Below are positions 24,572-34,163 of a stretch of DNA of 64,000 bases, piece by piece. Location of the stretch: contig NZ_JAENHL010000008.1 in assembly GCF_016595235.1 (NCBI RefSeq), forward strand, positions 1,138,624 to 1,202,623. Reading direction: 5' to 3'. This stretch comes from Taklimakanibacter albus. GTDB lineage: Bacteria > Pseudomonadota > Alphaproteobacteria > Rhizobiales > Aestuariivirgaceae. The notes under the pieces are model-generated. The model was not told the origin of the DNA. It made no database searches and saw only the letters and a list, made by a program, of their open reading frames with translations. The translations under genes and the position numbers were made by a program. Numbering within the stretch: position 1 is the stretch's first letter; each line of letters begins with the position of its first letter.

Positions 24572-26289
24572 GCGGCTTCTCCCTGCGCGAGCATCAATCT
24601 GGAATAATGTTCGCCGCGTCTTTCGAGCTGATCATGCGGGCCTTCCTCGACGATGCGGCCGTCCGCCATCACCAGAATGCGATCCGCCTTGCGGATGGTG
24701 GAGAGACGATGGGCGATCACCAAAGTGGTGCGGCGGCGGGCCAGGGCGTCGAGCGAGTCCTGGATCGCCTTCTCATTGCGCGGATCGACGCTGGAGGTCG
24801 CCTCATCGAGCAGCAGGATCGGCGCGTCCTTGAGGAGCGCGCGGGCGATGGCGATGCGCTGACGCTGGCCGCCGGAAAGATGCGCACCACGTTCGCCGAT
24901 CTCCGTCTCGTAGCCTTTGGGCAGGCTCAGGATGAAGGCGTCGATATGCGCGGCCTGCGCCGCCGCCTGGATCTCAGGCATCGTGGCCGACGGCTTGGCG
25001 AGCCGCAGATTGTCGGCGATCGTGCCGTGGAACAAATAGGTGTCCTGCGATACGACACTTATCAACGAGCGCAGCGTATCGAGCGGCAGGTCACAAATAT
25101 TCGTGCCGCCAATGCGGATGACACCCGCTTGAGGATTGAAGAGGCGCAGGAGCAGCGAGATGACCGTCGACTTGCCAGCACCCGACGGGCCGACCAGCGC
25201 CACGAACTCATTCTCCTTGACGGTGAAGGAGACGGAACTCAGGGCAGGCTTGGCGTCGTCCTCATAGTTGAAAGCCACGCTTTCGAAGGAAATGTCCGTG
25301 TGCCTGGGCAGTGAAGCCGGCCGCTCCGGCTCGCTCACCAGCGGTGCGGCCGCCAAGAGCTCGGCGATCGGCGCCGCGGCGCCGCTTGCCGACCAGGCGG
25401 TGTGAAACTCCTTCTCCAGGCGCTCGAGCGGGCGGAAGGCTTCACGCGCCAGGAACAATGCCATGAAAAGTGCGACGGGCGCCAGATCACCGGCGGCGAC
25501 ACGCCAGCTGTTGAAGGAGAGAACGACGGCAATACCGAGAAGCGTGATGAGGCCGGTGAGGCCCGTGCGCATCAAAGTCACGGCGAGCGCCGCCATCGCT
25601 TCACGGCGCAGATCGCCGGCGCGGTCCGCGAGCGCGGCGCGACGCCTGTCGATCGCATGAAAGGCCTTCAGCGTGACGATGCCTTGCAGGCTGTCGAGCA
25701 GATAGGCGCCGAACTCCCCCATCGCGACGAAGATGCCGGAGGATTTTGGCATGCGCCAACGCAGCCAGAAAAAGTCGGCGATCGGAAGTGCGGCGACAAA
25801 TGCGCCAAGCAGCAAGGCAGAGCGCCAATCCACGAAGGCGAGGCCGAGAAGCACCGAAAGGCACCCGAAGACGGCGACAAAGACCGCCGGCAGATAACGG
25901 CTGTAATAGCTCTCCAGCGCCTCGACGCCGGCGACGATGGTCGTCTGCAAGTCGCCTGTCTTGCGCCGCGCGGCGGCCCCCGGCCCGATCTCGATCAGAC
26001 GGGTGAGCAGTTTGCGGCGGAGCTCCTCCTTGGTGGCGAGCGCCGTCGCTTGGGCAGCCATCTCGGCGAGCCAGGCCAGGCCGCCACGGATCAGAACGAC
26101 CGAAGCAAAGCCGAACAGCCAGGGCACGGCGCCGGCCAGACCGCCTTCCGCGATCAACGCCGCCAGAATGAGGGCAAGAAGCACACCTTGCAGGAGATAA
26201 CACCCGGTGATTAGCGCCCCGATCATGACACTCATGGCGATCTTCGATCGTACCGGCCAAGCCAGGTCCAGCAGCTGCCTGCTCATCAC
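24568..26289 (-). CDS. ABC exporter subunit (CydD-like permease-ATPase)
   Basis: 573 residues. Membrane part to about residue 310, including the segment ALESYYSRYLPAVFVAVF, which is like the CydD family; then the ATPase with Walker A GPSGAGKST, signature LSGGQRQRIAIARALL, Walker B ILLLDEATSSVD and IAHRLSTI. Both ATP sites of the heterodimer look competent. First gene of the operon; its promoter carries a perfect TetR-type palindrome. Substrate unknown. Confidence 0.85.
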   Translation of the reverse strand: MMSRQLLDLAWPVRSKIAMSVMIGALITGCYLLQGVLLALILAALIAEGGLAGAVPWLFGFASVVLIRGGLAWLAEMAAQATALATKEELRRKLLTRLIEIGPGAAARRKTGDLQTTIVAGVEALESYYSRYLPAVFVAVFGCLSVLLGLAFVDWRSALLLGAFVAALPIADFFWLRWRMPKSSGIFVAMGEFGAYLLDSLQGIVTLKAFHAIDRRRAALADRAGDLRREAMAALAVTLMRTGLTGLITLLGIAVVLSFNSWRVAAGDLAPVALFMALFLAREAFRPLERLEKEFHTAWSASGAAAPIAELLAAAPLVSEPERPASLPRHTDISFESVAFNYEDDAKPALSSVSFTVKENEFVALVGPSGAGKSTVISLLLRLFNPQAGVIRIGGTNICDLPLDTLRSLISVVSQDTYLFHGTIADNLRLAKPSATMPEIQAAAQAAHIDAFILSLPKGYETEIGERGAHLSGGQRQRIAIARALLKDAPILLLDEATSSVDPRNEKAIQDSLDALARRRTTLVIAHRLSTIRKADRILVMADGRIVEEGPHDQLERRGEHYSRLMLAQGEAA

Positions 26290-26316
26290 GTCACTCCATC
26301 ATTGCCTCCTCTTTAT

Positions 26317-26333
26317 TGACTGACTGTCAGTCA
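26317..26333. promoter_or_regulatory. TetR-type operator in the exporter promoter
   Basis: TGACTGACTGTCAGTCA: two perfect 8-base arms around one T, 28 bases before the exporter start. On the minus strand a TTGACA (-35) lies just upstream and AATAAA about 18 bases further, so the palindrome fills the promoter spacer, the classic place for a TetR repressor to block transcription. Confidence 0.75.
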
Positions 26334-26488
26334 TTTGTCAAGAATGCAAGAAGCATCCCTGCGGAGAGGTTATCCGGAGGACGCGGAGAGTTCCTTTGAT
26401 CGGCCTGGCTGATGTCCGGCCGCACTCGATCTGTCCGCAACGTGGCGGAACCAAAACAAGGTCAAATGTGGGAAAAGGCTACGGTGCT

Positions 26489-27346
26489 TCAGCCGCCATG
26501 CGCGAATTCCCAATAGAGCTCACGCGCTTTCTTGAACAAGGGTCCGGGCTGAAGGTCGCGCGTTTCGAGGCGCGTCACCGGGATAACCTTGCCGTAATTG
26601 CCGGTCGAGAAGACTTCATCGGCGGCCAGCACTTCCGGCCATGAGACGACGCGCTCGAACACCTCGATGCCGGCCTTGCGCAGAAGCTTGATGACGCGCT
26701 GGCGGGTAATGCCGTTGAGCAACGTGCCGTTGGGGATCGGCGTGTGCACGGCACCGTCCTTGGCATAGAACAGATTGGAGGTGGTGAATTCCGACACCTT
26801 GCCCACCGGATCGAGAAGCACCGCATTGTCGAAGCCACGCTTCTGCGCCTCGCGCACGGCGCGGCCGGAATTGGCGTAGTGGCAGGCCGCCTTGGCGTCG
26901 GTCGGGGCATATTCATAGGACGGGCGGCGGAAGCTCGACAGCGCGGCCGAGAAGCCTTTGGGCGCCGGCATCGCCGATTCATAGACCGAGATCGCATAAC
27001 GCGTCTCGACCGGGCCGGGATCGAGGAAATTGGTTTCGGCCCAGAACATCGGGCGCAAATAGAGTGGCGTGTTCTTCGCGAACTTGCCGATGCCGTCGCG
27101 GATCAGCTCTTCGATGGCGCCGGCCTTCAAGGGGGTGAGCCCGAAAGCCAGGGCGGAACGCTCACAGCGCTGGCAGTGCATATCGAGATCGGGCGTCACG
27201 TCTTCGAAGGCGCGTCCACCGTCAAATATGGCCGAACCGAGCCAGGACGCATCGCTCCACGGCCCCATGAGGGCCGGATTGCCCTGCCGCCACTCGCCCT
27301 CGAAATAAGTCCAGCATTTGCTGTTGTCGTATTGTGAAATTGCCAT
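26489..27346 (-). CDS. Class IV aminotransferase, branched-chain type
   Basis: 285 residues from the ATG at 27346. PLP fold-type IV: N-terminal AIFDGGRAFEDVTPDLDMHCQRCERSALAFGL, catalytic Lys in TDAKAACHYANSGRA (about 150-164) and the PLP-phosphate loop STGNYGKVIPVTRLETR near residues 250-266. Such enzymes move amino groups between branched-chain amino acids and 2-oxoglutarate, or act on D-amino acids. The IlvE-like branch fits best; the exact substrate is unproven. Divergent from the DUF3108 gene, which has about 125 bases between starts. Confidence 0.85.
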   Translation of the reverse strand: MAISQYDNSKCWTYFEGEWRQGNPALMGPWSDASWLGSAIFDGGRAFEDVTPDLDMHCQRCERSALAFGLTPLKAGAIEELIRDGIGKFAKNTPLYLRPMFWAETNFLDPGPVETRYAISVYESAMPAPKGFSAALSSFRRPSYEYAPTDAKAACHYANSGRAVREAQKRGFDNAVLLDPVGKVSEFTTSNLFYAKDGAVHTPIPNGTLLNGITRQRVIKLLRKAGIEVFERVVSWPEVLAADEVFSTGNYGKVIPVTRLETRDLQPGPLFKKARELYWEFAHGG

Positions 27347-27471
27347 TCTTCGTTCTCCCATTGTCCATAAGCTTAGGCTCAACGCTGACAAAAGACAAAG
27401 TACGGGAGATCAAAAAATGGTCACAGAATTGGTCGATGCCTCTCCCGATGACAACGGCGAGGAATATGGCG

Positions 27472-28299
27472 ATGCCGAAAGGGAAGATTCTGTCTCTGGC
27501 CTCAGCGCTGGCCATGGGAGCCATGGCGAGTGTTGCGCCTGTCGGCGCCAACGCCGCCGAAAGCGAGCTTGCCGTCACTTATGAGGTCGAGGTCGGCAGC
27601 CTCTCGGCGATGCGTATCGCCTACAAAGCGGCCCTCACCGCAGATGGTTATGAATCGACCGCCTCGATCAAGACGAAGGGACTCGCGGATCTGTTCTCGG
27701 ATTACCGGATGGAGATGGCGAGTGCCGGCGGTTTCGCTGCCGGCGCCCTCAAACCGTCGCATTACCGCTCCGAATCGAAGAACAGCAAGAAGACGAAGGT
27801 CCTCGAAGTGCGCTGGAAGGGCGACAATCCCGCCGTCGCCTCGACGCCCAAGGACAAGGACGACGACGCACTGGTCGCGCCAGGCCTCACCTCCGGCCTC
27901 GTCGATCCACTGTCCATGCTGCTGCGCAAGGCCGTCCTGCAAGAGGGCCAGCCCTGTCCGAGCGTCGAGCGCGTTGTCGACGGGCGGGAAGTCTATGACT
28001 TGCGCTTCACGCTCTCCGGCGAAGTGAAGCTCGGCTCGAAAAGCCCCGGCGTCTATCGCGGCAAGGCGCTCAAATGCAGCATGACCTATACGCCGGTGGC
28101 GGGGCGCCCGGCGGTGAAGTTCAAGAAGAAGGGCGGCGTGCCGTCCAAATTCGACATCTGGTTCGCAGCCATCGATCCGGCCGGCTCCGGCAAGGCCATG
28201 TATGTGCCGGTGCTCGCGACCGGCAAGCTGCAGGGCATGAGCTTCGTCGCCTATGCGCGCGAGGCGAGCGTCGACGGCAGCAAGCTCAGCGAAAACTAG
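27472..28299 (+). CDS. Exported DUF3108 protein
   Basis: 275 residues from the ATG at 27472, chosen for the GAGG at 27459-27462 and because a signal peptide follows at once (MPKGKILSLASALAMGAMAS to ANAAE); longer in-frame starts exist. The mature part has the DUF3108 pattern: AVTYEVEVGSLSAMRIAYKA, repeated beta strands, ending VPVLATGKLQGMSFVAYARE. DUF3108 proteins are periplasmic lipid-cavity-like beta proteins of unknown function. The stop shares CTAG with the convergent outer-membrane protein gene. Confidence 0.75.
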   Translation: MPKGKILSLASALAMGAMASVAPVGANAAESELAVTYEVEVGSLSAMRIAYKAALTADGYESTASIKTKGLADLFSDYRMEMASAGGFAAGALKPSHYRSESKNSKKTKVLEVRWKGDNPAVASTPKDKDDDALVAPGLTSGLVDPLSMLLRKAVLQEGQPCPSVERVVDGREVYDLRFTLSGEVKLGSKSPGVYRGKALKCSMTYTPVAGRPAVKFKKKGGVPSKFDIWFAAIDPAGSGKAMYVPVLATGKLQGMSFVAYAREASVDGSKLSEN

Positions 28300-28997
28300 A
28301 ATCTCACCCGCAGACCGGTGGTGATGAAGGACGAGCCGCTATAGACGCCGTCGATCGTTCCGAAAATGCCGGAGCGATGATGCAGCCTCAGCACCAGTTC
28401 GATGTCCTTGTAGTCGGGACTGGCGAACGTGATCTCGGGCGAGAAATTATGCAGCACCAGCGATGAATCGCCGTCGCTGCGGTCACGCTCGAAGTCGGAC
28501 GACTCGGTGAGGATGCTGAGGCCCGTATTGATGGCAAGTGTCGTGTAGATCGTGTCGTTCCACGGCAGGCCGTCATAACGGAAATAAAGCGAGCCCCAGA
28601 ACTCGCCCTGCGATTCCTCGCCGAAACGATAGGCGGCCCCCGCCTCCGGCTCGACCATCAGATGATCGCCGAAATAACCGAGCGTGCCCGAATCGAACAA
28701 TTCGTTGAGCGTGCCCAGGCGATAGGAATAGGTGATGCCGAGCATCGTCAGGTCGACGAAATTCGTCTTCCAGGGCTGGCTGACGATGGTGGTGAAATCC
28801 GTATCGGTGCCGCGGCCGACGAGGAAGGTGACGGCATTGGGCGAGTTCGGTTGCTCCGCGTTGGCAGCTGTTGAGAGGCACGCGCAAGCAAGTGCCGCTA
28901 CGCAAGCCAAGAGCCTCGGATATCCGCTGCTCGCCTTTTCGATTTCAGCCTCCGCCGTTTGGCGTTTTGTCGTTCCTAAAGAAGCCGCCCCGAACAA
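28296..28997 (-). CDS. Outer-membrane beta-barrel, PagL-like lipid A deacylase candidate
   Basis: 233 residues with an N-terminal signal sequence (PRLLACVAALACACLSTAANA) after an unusually long 25-residue leader, so the true start may be later. The mature part alternates amphipathic strands and ends in VRF, the C-terminal Phe typical of outer-membrane barrels. The last strands contain LRLHHRSGIFG, resembling the His-x-Ser active-site segment of PagL-type 3-O-deacylases, followed by a family-like acidic position. That would remove an acyl chain from lipid A. Identity is moderately supported; a plain porin-like barrel remains possible. Confidence 0.6.
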   Translation of the reverse strand: MFGAASLGTTKRQTAEAEIEKASSGYPRLLACVAALACACLSTAANAEQPNSPNAVTFLVGRGTDTDFTTIVSQPWKTNFVDLTMLGITYSYRLGTLNELFDSGTLGYFGDHLMVEPEAGAAYRFGEESQGEFWGSLYFRYDGLPWNDTIYTTLAINTGLSILTESSDFERDRSDGDSSLVLHNFSPEITFASPDYKDIELVLRLHHRSGIFGTIDGVYSGSSFITTGLRVRF

Positions 28998-29159
28998 AAT
29001 CCGATCCTTATCTTACGCACTAACGCCCGCAACCGACCCAATAATTTCACGCCCCAAATGCTGGCACAAGGGGCCTAAAGGCTTATACGCAAATGTGAAA
29101 TTTTTGTTAGCCGCGTCGCATTTGGCGAAACGTCAACCCATTGTCAATGGGGACAGGGC

Positions 29160-30155
29160 CTAGCTGTCGGAATAGAAGATGTGGCGGCCGATCTTGATCA
29201 GCTTGCGCATCTCTTTCGCCCATTTGGGGCGCACATAATCGGCATGATAATTGGTGGCAGCACCGATGACGCGGATCGTCTGGTCGCCGGCGATCGCCTT
29301 CTGGGCGACCTTCTTGGAGCGGTCCCAGGCCGCCTTGCTCTTCACCTCGTCGGCGACGCCGTCACAGGCGAAAGAGAACTGGCAGGAATTGCGGCGATCC
29401 GAACCTTGATAGACCACGCCGCAGATCGTCTTGGGATAGTTCGGATCCTTGACGCGGTTCAGCACGACTTTCGCCACCGCGAGCTGGCCCAATTCCGATT
29501 CGGACCGGGCCTCGAAATAAACCGCCTTGGCGAGGCAATTCTCTTCGGCGAGGCGGATGCGGCGTTGGGCTACGACTTTCTGCTTCTCGTTGCGCTTGAG
29601 CTTGAAGGTCGATTCGAGCTTCCACACCGGCGGCGTCATGGCCAGGCGCTTCTCGACCTCGACCTTTTCCGGCTGTGTCGGCTGGGCCGGCAAAGCGGCC
29701 AGCACCGGCACATCGGGCTCCGGCGAAATGTAGTCGCTCTTGCCGTTCGACACGACTTCCTGCTCGCGGATGATCGGCAGAGTGATGAGATCCAGAGTCG
29801 CATCGCTCGGCATGAGCGAGCCCTTCTGGATCAAAGTCGAAACAGGGGAACTGACGGCGATGTCGGTGTCTTCAGGGACGAGTCCGTGAGCGTCGGCATT
29901 GCGGCCCATATAGTGGCCGGCGAAAGCAAAGCTCGCGACCAGCATGGCGCCACCGAAGACATAAGGCACGTAACTCAGGACACCATTGCGCTCTTCCGGC
30001 TGCAACGGCTCGTGATAGTCCGGCTCAAAATGCCTATGCGTTCGCCTTGATGGTCTCACTTCCCCTCGCGCTACCGTCTCAACTCTTAAAGTTTCCCGAA
30101 CAGGCGGTAGTATGATCCCTGAGCGTTTAGCATAGGTTAACCATGCCAGCAACAC
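29160..30155 (-). CDS. Membrane-anchored SleB-type cell wall hydrolase
   Basis: 331 residues. A basic cytoplasmic N-terminus, one membrane helix (about 61-82, VLSYVPYVFGGAMLVASFAFAG), a linker, then a Hydrolase_2 (SleB) domain from about residue 205: ENCLAKAVYFEARSESELGQ with the catalytic Glu, VVLNRVKDPNYPKTICGVVYQG and SCQFSFACDG. Such enzymes cleave peptidoglycan as lytic transglycosylases or amidases in the periplasm. The 3' end is followed by 160 bases without a visible gene. Confidence 0.88.
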   Translation of the reverse strand: MLLAWLTYAKRSGIILPPVRETLRVETVARGEVRPSRRTHRHFEPDYHEPLQPEERNGVLSYVPYVFGGAMLVASFAFAGHYMGRNADAHGLVPEDTDIAVSSPVSTLIQKGSLMPSDATLDLITLPIIREQEVVSNGKSDYISPEPDVPVLAALPAQPTQPEKVEVEKRLAMTPPVWKLESTFKLKRNEKQKVVAQRRIRLAEENCLAKAVYFEARSESELGQLAVAKVVLNRVKDPNYPKTICGVVYQGSDRRNSCQFSFACDGVADEVKSKAAWDRSKKVAQKAIAGDQTIRVIGAATNYHADYVRPKWAKEMRKLIKIGRHIFYSDS

Positions 30156-30225
30156 AAAGGCGCCTATAATCAGCCACTAAATGCTTCAAGGTTAACAAGG
30201 CCTTAGATAGGTGTATTGCCATAAT

Positions 30226-32907
30226 TCAGCCACGTTTTGCGAGGGCTGATTGAGCCGCCGCAAGCCGGGCGATGGGGACGCGGAAGGGCGAGCAGGACAC
30301 ATAATCGAGCCCGACTGTCTCGCAGAATTGGATCGAGGCCGGATCGCCGCCATGCTCGCCGCAAATGCCGAGCTTGATATCGGCGCGCGTCGAGCGGCCA
30401 CGGTCGGCGGCAATCTGCACCAGTTCGCCCACCCCTTCGGTATCGAGCGTCACGAATGGATCGGTCTTGAACACGCCCTTGGCGGTGTATTCGCCGAGGA
30501 AACGGGCCGAATCGTCCCGGCTGATGCCGAAGGTGGTCTGGGTCAAGTCATTGGTGCCGAAGGAGAAAAACTCCGCCGTCTGAGCGATCTCAGCGGCTCT
30601 CAGGGCGGCGCGGGGCAATTCGATCATGGTGCCGACGAGATAATCGAGCTTGGCGCCGGTCTCCTTGCGGACCTCGTCCGCAATGGCGACGATGCGATCG
30701 CGCACGATGTCGAGCTCGGCCTTGCTGGCGACCAGCGGCACCATGACCTCCGGGATCGGCGGCGCGCCGGTTTTGCGGCCGACCTCGGCCGCCGCCTCGA
30801 AAATGGCGCGCGCCTGCATCTCGGCAATCTCAGGATAAGACACCGCCAGGCGGACGCCGCGATGGCCGAGCATCGGGTTGAATTCATGCAGATCGGCGAC
30901 CCGTGCCCTGAGCACGTCCGGTGTGACGCCGATCACCGCCGCCACCTCGGCGATTTCCTCCTCGCTATGTGGCAGGAATTCGTGCAGCGGCGGATCGAGC
31001 AGACGGATGGTGACCGGCAGGCCGGCCATGATCTCGAACAGCTCGATGAAATCCTGGCGCTGCATCGGCAGGATCTTGGCAAGGGCCGCGCGCCTGCCCT
31101 TCTCATCCGAGGCCAGGATCATCTCGCGCATCGCGACGATGCGGTCGGCCTCGAAGAACATATGCTCGGTGCGGCAGAGCCCGATGCCCTCGGCGCCGAA
31201 ATCGCGCGCCGCTCTGGCATCGAGCGGTGTTTCGGCATTGGCGCGCACCTTCATGCGCCGCGCTTTGTCCGCCCATTCCATGATGATGGCGAAATCGCCC
31301 GAGAGCTCGGGCTTGATGGTGGGAACGGCGCCCTTCATCACCTGGCCGGTCGAGCCGTCGATGGTGACGATATCGCCTTTCTTGAGCACGGTGCCGAGTG
31401 CTGTGAGCGTCGCCTGGCGATAATCGACGCGGATGCTGCCGGCGCCCGAGACGCAGGGCTTGCCCATGCCGCGCGCCACCACCGCCGCATGCGAAGTCAT
31501 GCCGCCGCGCGTGGTGAGGATGCCCTCCGCCGCATGCATGCCGTGAATATCCTCCGGCGACGTCTCGACGCGCACCAGGATGACATTGCGGCCCTGCTCT
31601 TTCAGCTTCTCGGCCTCGTCTGAATCGAAGACGATCTCGCCCGAGGCGGCACCTGGCGAGGCCGGCAGGCCCTGGCCAATGATGTCGCGCTTGGCGGAGG
31701 GATCGAGGGTCGGATGGAGAAGCTGGTCGAGCGAGGCCGGATCGATGCGGCGTACCGCTTCCTCGCGGCTGATCAGCCCTTCATTGGCCAGATCGACGGC
31801 GATCTTCAGTGCCGCCTTGGCGGTGCGTTTGCCGGCCCGCGTCTGCAGCATCCACAGCTTGCCGCTCTGGATGGTGAATTCCATGTCCTGCATGTCGCGG
31901 TAATGCTTCTCGAGCTGCGCGAAGGTGCGGACCAGTTCGGTATAGGTCTCGGGCATCAGCTTCTCGAGCGACGGCGCCTTGGAGCCGGCCTCGATACGCG
32001 CAGCCTCTGTGATGTTCTGCGGCGTGCGGATGCCGGCCACAACGTCCTCGCCCTGCGCATTGACGAGGAACTCGCCGTAAAGCTCATGCGTGCCGGTCGA
32101 GGGATTGCGGGTGAAGGCGACGCCCGTGGCCGACGAGTCGCCGAGATTGCCGAACACCATTGCCTGGACATTGACGGCGGTGCCCCAGTCTTCCGGAATA
32201 TTGTGCAGCCGGCGATAGGTGTTGGCGCGCGCCGACATCCACGACTGGAAGACAGCGCCGATGGCGCCCCAGAGCTGCTCCTTCACATCCTGCGGGAAGG
32301 GCTTGCCGGTCGCCTTCTCGACACAGGCCTTGTATTTGGCGATGACCTTCAGCCAGTCCTCGGCGGTGAGATCGGTGTCGAGGCCGAAAGCCTTCTCGTC
32401 CTTGTATTCGCCGAGAATGTCCTCGAACTGATGATGCTCGACGCCGAGCACGACGTCGGAATACATGTGGATGAAGCGGCGATAGCTGTCATAGGCGAAG
32501 CGGCGGTCCTTGGCGTGCTTGGCCAAGCCTTCGACGGTCTCGTCATTGAGGCCGAGATTGAGGACCGTGTCCATCATGCCCGGCATCGACGCGCGCGCAC
32601 CCGAACGGACCGATACGAGAAGCGGATTGCCGGCATCGCCGAAGGTCGCGCCGACGATACGGCCGACTTCGCTCAGCGCCGCATCGACATCGGGACCAAG
32701 CGCCTTGGGATAGGTGCGGTCGTTTTTGTAAAAGTTGGTGCAGACTTCGGTGGTGATGGTGAAGCCGGGCGGGACCGGCAGTCCCAGATTGGCCATCTCG
32801 GCCAGATTGGCGCCCTTGCCGCCGAGCAGATTCTTCATTCCCGCCTCGCCATCGGCCTTGCCGTCGCCGAAGCGGAATACGAGTTTCCCATTCGCCTGCT
32901 GATTCAC
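30226..32907 (-). CDS. ppdK: Pyruvate, phosphate dikinase
   Basis: 893 residues from a GTG with AAGGGAG upstream, the normal length of the family. Order: N-terminal ATP-grasp nucleotide-binding part (GGKGANLAEMANLGLPVPPGF), central phospho-His domain with GGMTSHAAVVARGMGKPCV (about 448-466) and C-terminal PEP/pyruvate TIM barrel (GLCRTEHMFF, EVMVPLV, FSFGTNDLTQTTFG). It interconverts pyruvate, ATP and phosphate with phosphoenolpyruvate, AMP and diphosphate, in many rhizobia supporting gluconeogenesis. It lies alone, 128 bases after the sulfotransferase stop. Confidence 0.97.
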   Translation of the reverse strand: MNQQANGKLVFRFGDGKADGEAGMKNLLGGKGANLAEMANLGLPVPPGFTITTEVCTNFYKNDRTYPKALGPDVDAALSEVGRIVGATFGDAGNPLLVSVRSGARASMPGMMDTVLNLGLNDETVEGLAKHAKDRRFAYDSYRRFIHMYSDVVLGVEHHQFEDILGEYKDEKAFGLDTDLTAEDWLKVIAKYKACVEKATGKPFPQDVKEQLWGAIGAVFQSWMSARANTYRRLHNIPEDWGTAVNVQAMVFGNLGDSSATGVAFTRNPSTGTHELYGEFLVNAQGEDVVAGIRTPQNITEAARIEAGSKAPSLEKLMPETYTELVRTFAQLEKHYRDMQDMEFTIQSGKLWMLQTRAGKRTAKAALKIAVDLANEGLISREEAVRRIDPASLDQLLHPTLDPSAKRDIIGQGLPASPGAASGEIVFDSDEAEKLKEQGRNVILVRVETSPEDIHGMHAAEGILTTRGGMTSHAAVVARGMGKPCVSGAGSIRVDYRQATLTALGTVLKKGDIVTIDGSTGQVMKGAVPTIKPELSGDFAIIMEWADKARRMKVRANAETPLDARAARDFGAEGIGLCRTEHMFFEADRIVAMREMILASDEKGRRAALAKILPMQRQDFIELFEIMAGLPVTIRLLDPPLHEFLPHSEEEIAEVAAVIGVTPDVLRARVADLHEFNPMLGHRGVRLAVSYPEIAEMQARAIFEAAAEVGRKTGAPPIPEVMVPLVASKAELDIVRDRIVAIADEVRKETGAKLDYLVGTMIELPRAALRAAEIAQTAEFFSFGTNDLTQTTFGISRDDSARFLGEYTAKGVFKTDPFVTLDTEGVGELVQIAADRGRSTRADIKLGICGEHGGDPASIQFCETVGLDYVSCSPFRVPIARLAAAQSALAKRG

Positions 32908-33035
32908 CCTTAGTGCTCCCTTTAAGACAGGATCGGTCGGTTCAGTAGCGAGCGCTGCTCGTGAGGCGCACTAGCCATATCGCAGATGCGAAATCAAGTG
33001 TGCAGTTGCGCTGCGGCGGCCGCAGCCTTAACGCA

Positions 33036-34163
33036 TCAACAAAAATGGGCCAGCCGTTGTCTGATTTCTTCCGGCGTCTGGGCGAAGTCGGCGGCTGAAT
33101 AGATGTGGCGGCCATGTTTGTCCTTGGGGTTCCCGGCGATGAACGCCTGGAACCGCTGTGTGAGATCGGCCCCGATCACCAGACCCAGGCGCTGATAGAT
33201 GACCGAAACCACATCGAGCGGCCGGCGTGTCAACGCCTCATAGTCGACTTCCAGAATATGACCGGGGCATGTCCGGCGTGCCGACACGTAACGTGCCGTT
33301 TCGGCAGCATAGAAAGCGAGATTGGACCGCCCCAGCCGCACGCGGTCGGCGTCCTGCGCCGTCACCCGATGCAAGCCGTCGATGAGGCTGTTGAAACTCG
33401 TCAAAGAGACGGCGGGATCGCGCCGGCATACGACGATGAGGGCCTCCGGCACGGCGGCGATGAGCTCGGCCAGCGAGCCCAGATGATCCGGCGCCTTGAG
33501 CAGCAGCCGCCGTGCCGGCGCGCGGCGCTGCAGGAGCATCAGGATGTCGCGATATTCACGGTATTTCTGCCGGCGATCGGCACCCGCATACCAGGCGAGG
33601 TAGGACTGCACCGGCGCCAATGTCCAGGGCAGCATGGTGCGGAAGGAGATCGCCAAGGCGAACATGCATTCCTCCGGCTCATCGCTCCGGGTGAAATGCC
33701 GCGCATCGAGCTCACGATTGAGGAAGCGCATCACCCAGAGCTCGATATCGAGCCGGAGATCGCGCAGGAAGCGGCGCAGGCCGCGCTTGCGCGCGACCGG
33801 CTCGACCAGCTCGCTGAGCGTCGGCGCGCGCATCGTTTCATCGGCGGCGAGAAGACGGTGGAGAAAGGTCGTGCCGCTGCGCGGCATGCCGGTGATGATG
33901 ACGGGCGGCAGCAGGGGCGCGCCGAACAGTCCGGGCTCGGTCCTCCTCAGCTCCTGGATCAGCAGGCGCTGTTCAAGCGCCAGCGCGATGCTGCGCTTGA
34001 GCAGTGTGCGGCCGATGAAGGTGAGCCGCACGTCGCGGCGCAGGGCGCGCAGAAGAACGCGCAATCCCGTGCGGTAGTAAGGATCACCGAAATCATCCAG
34101 TCCGGTGGAACGACGGGCGGCTTCACTGAATCTCGCGAGGCAGCTTTGAGGCCGCCGCCGCAT
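33036..34163 (-). CDS. Sulfotransferase family protein
   Basis: 375 residues. The PAPS 5'-phosphosulfate loop is clear (VIITGMPRSGTTFLHRLLAAD, about 88-108), followed by the 3'-phosphate motif (ALIVVCRRDPAVSLTSFNSL, about 230-249). The basic, helical first 80 residues and length match bacterial sulfotransferase_3-type proteins, which act on lipids, glycans or small molecules. The start directly abuts the glyS stop with no spacing, so it may be translated by read-on from glyS. Acceptor unknown. Confidence 0.85.
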   Translation of the reverse strand: MRRRPQSCLARFSEAARRSTGLDDFGDPYYRTGLRVLLRALRRDVRLTFIGRTLLKRSIALALEQRLLIQELRRTEPGLFGAPLLPPVIITGMPRSGTTFLHRLLAADETMRAPTLSELVEPVARKRGLRRFLRDLRLDIELWVMRFLNRELDARHFTRSDEPEECMFALAISFRTMLPWTLAPVQSYLAWYAGADRRQKYREYRDILMLLQRRAPARRLLLKAPDHLGSLAELIAAVPEALIVVCRRDPAVSLTSFNSLIDGLHRVTAQDADRVRLGRSNLAFYAAETARYVSARRTCPGHILEVDYEALTRRPLDVVSVIYQRLGLVIGADLTQRFQAFIAGNPKDKHGRHIYSAADFAQTPEEIRQRLAHFC

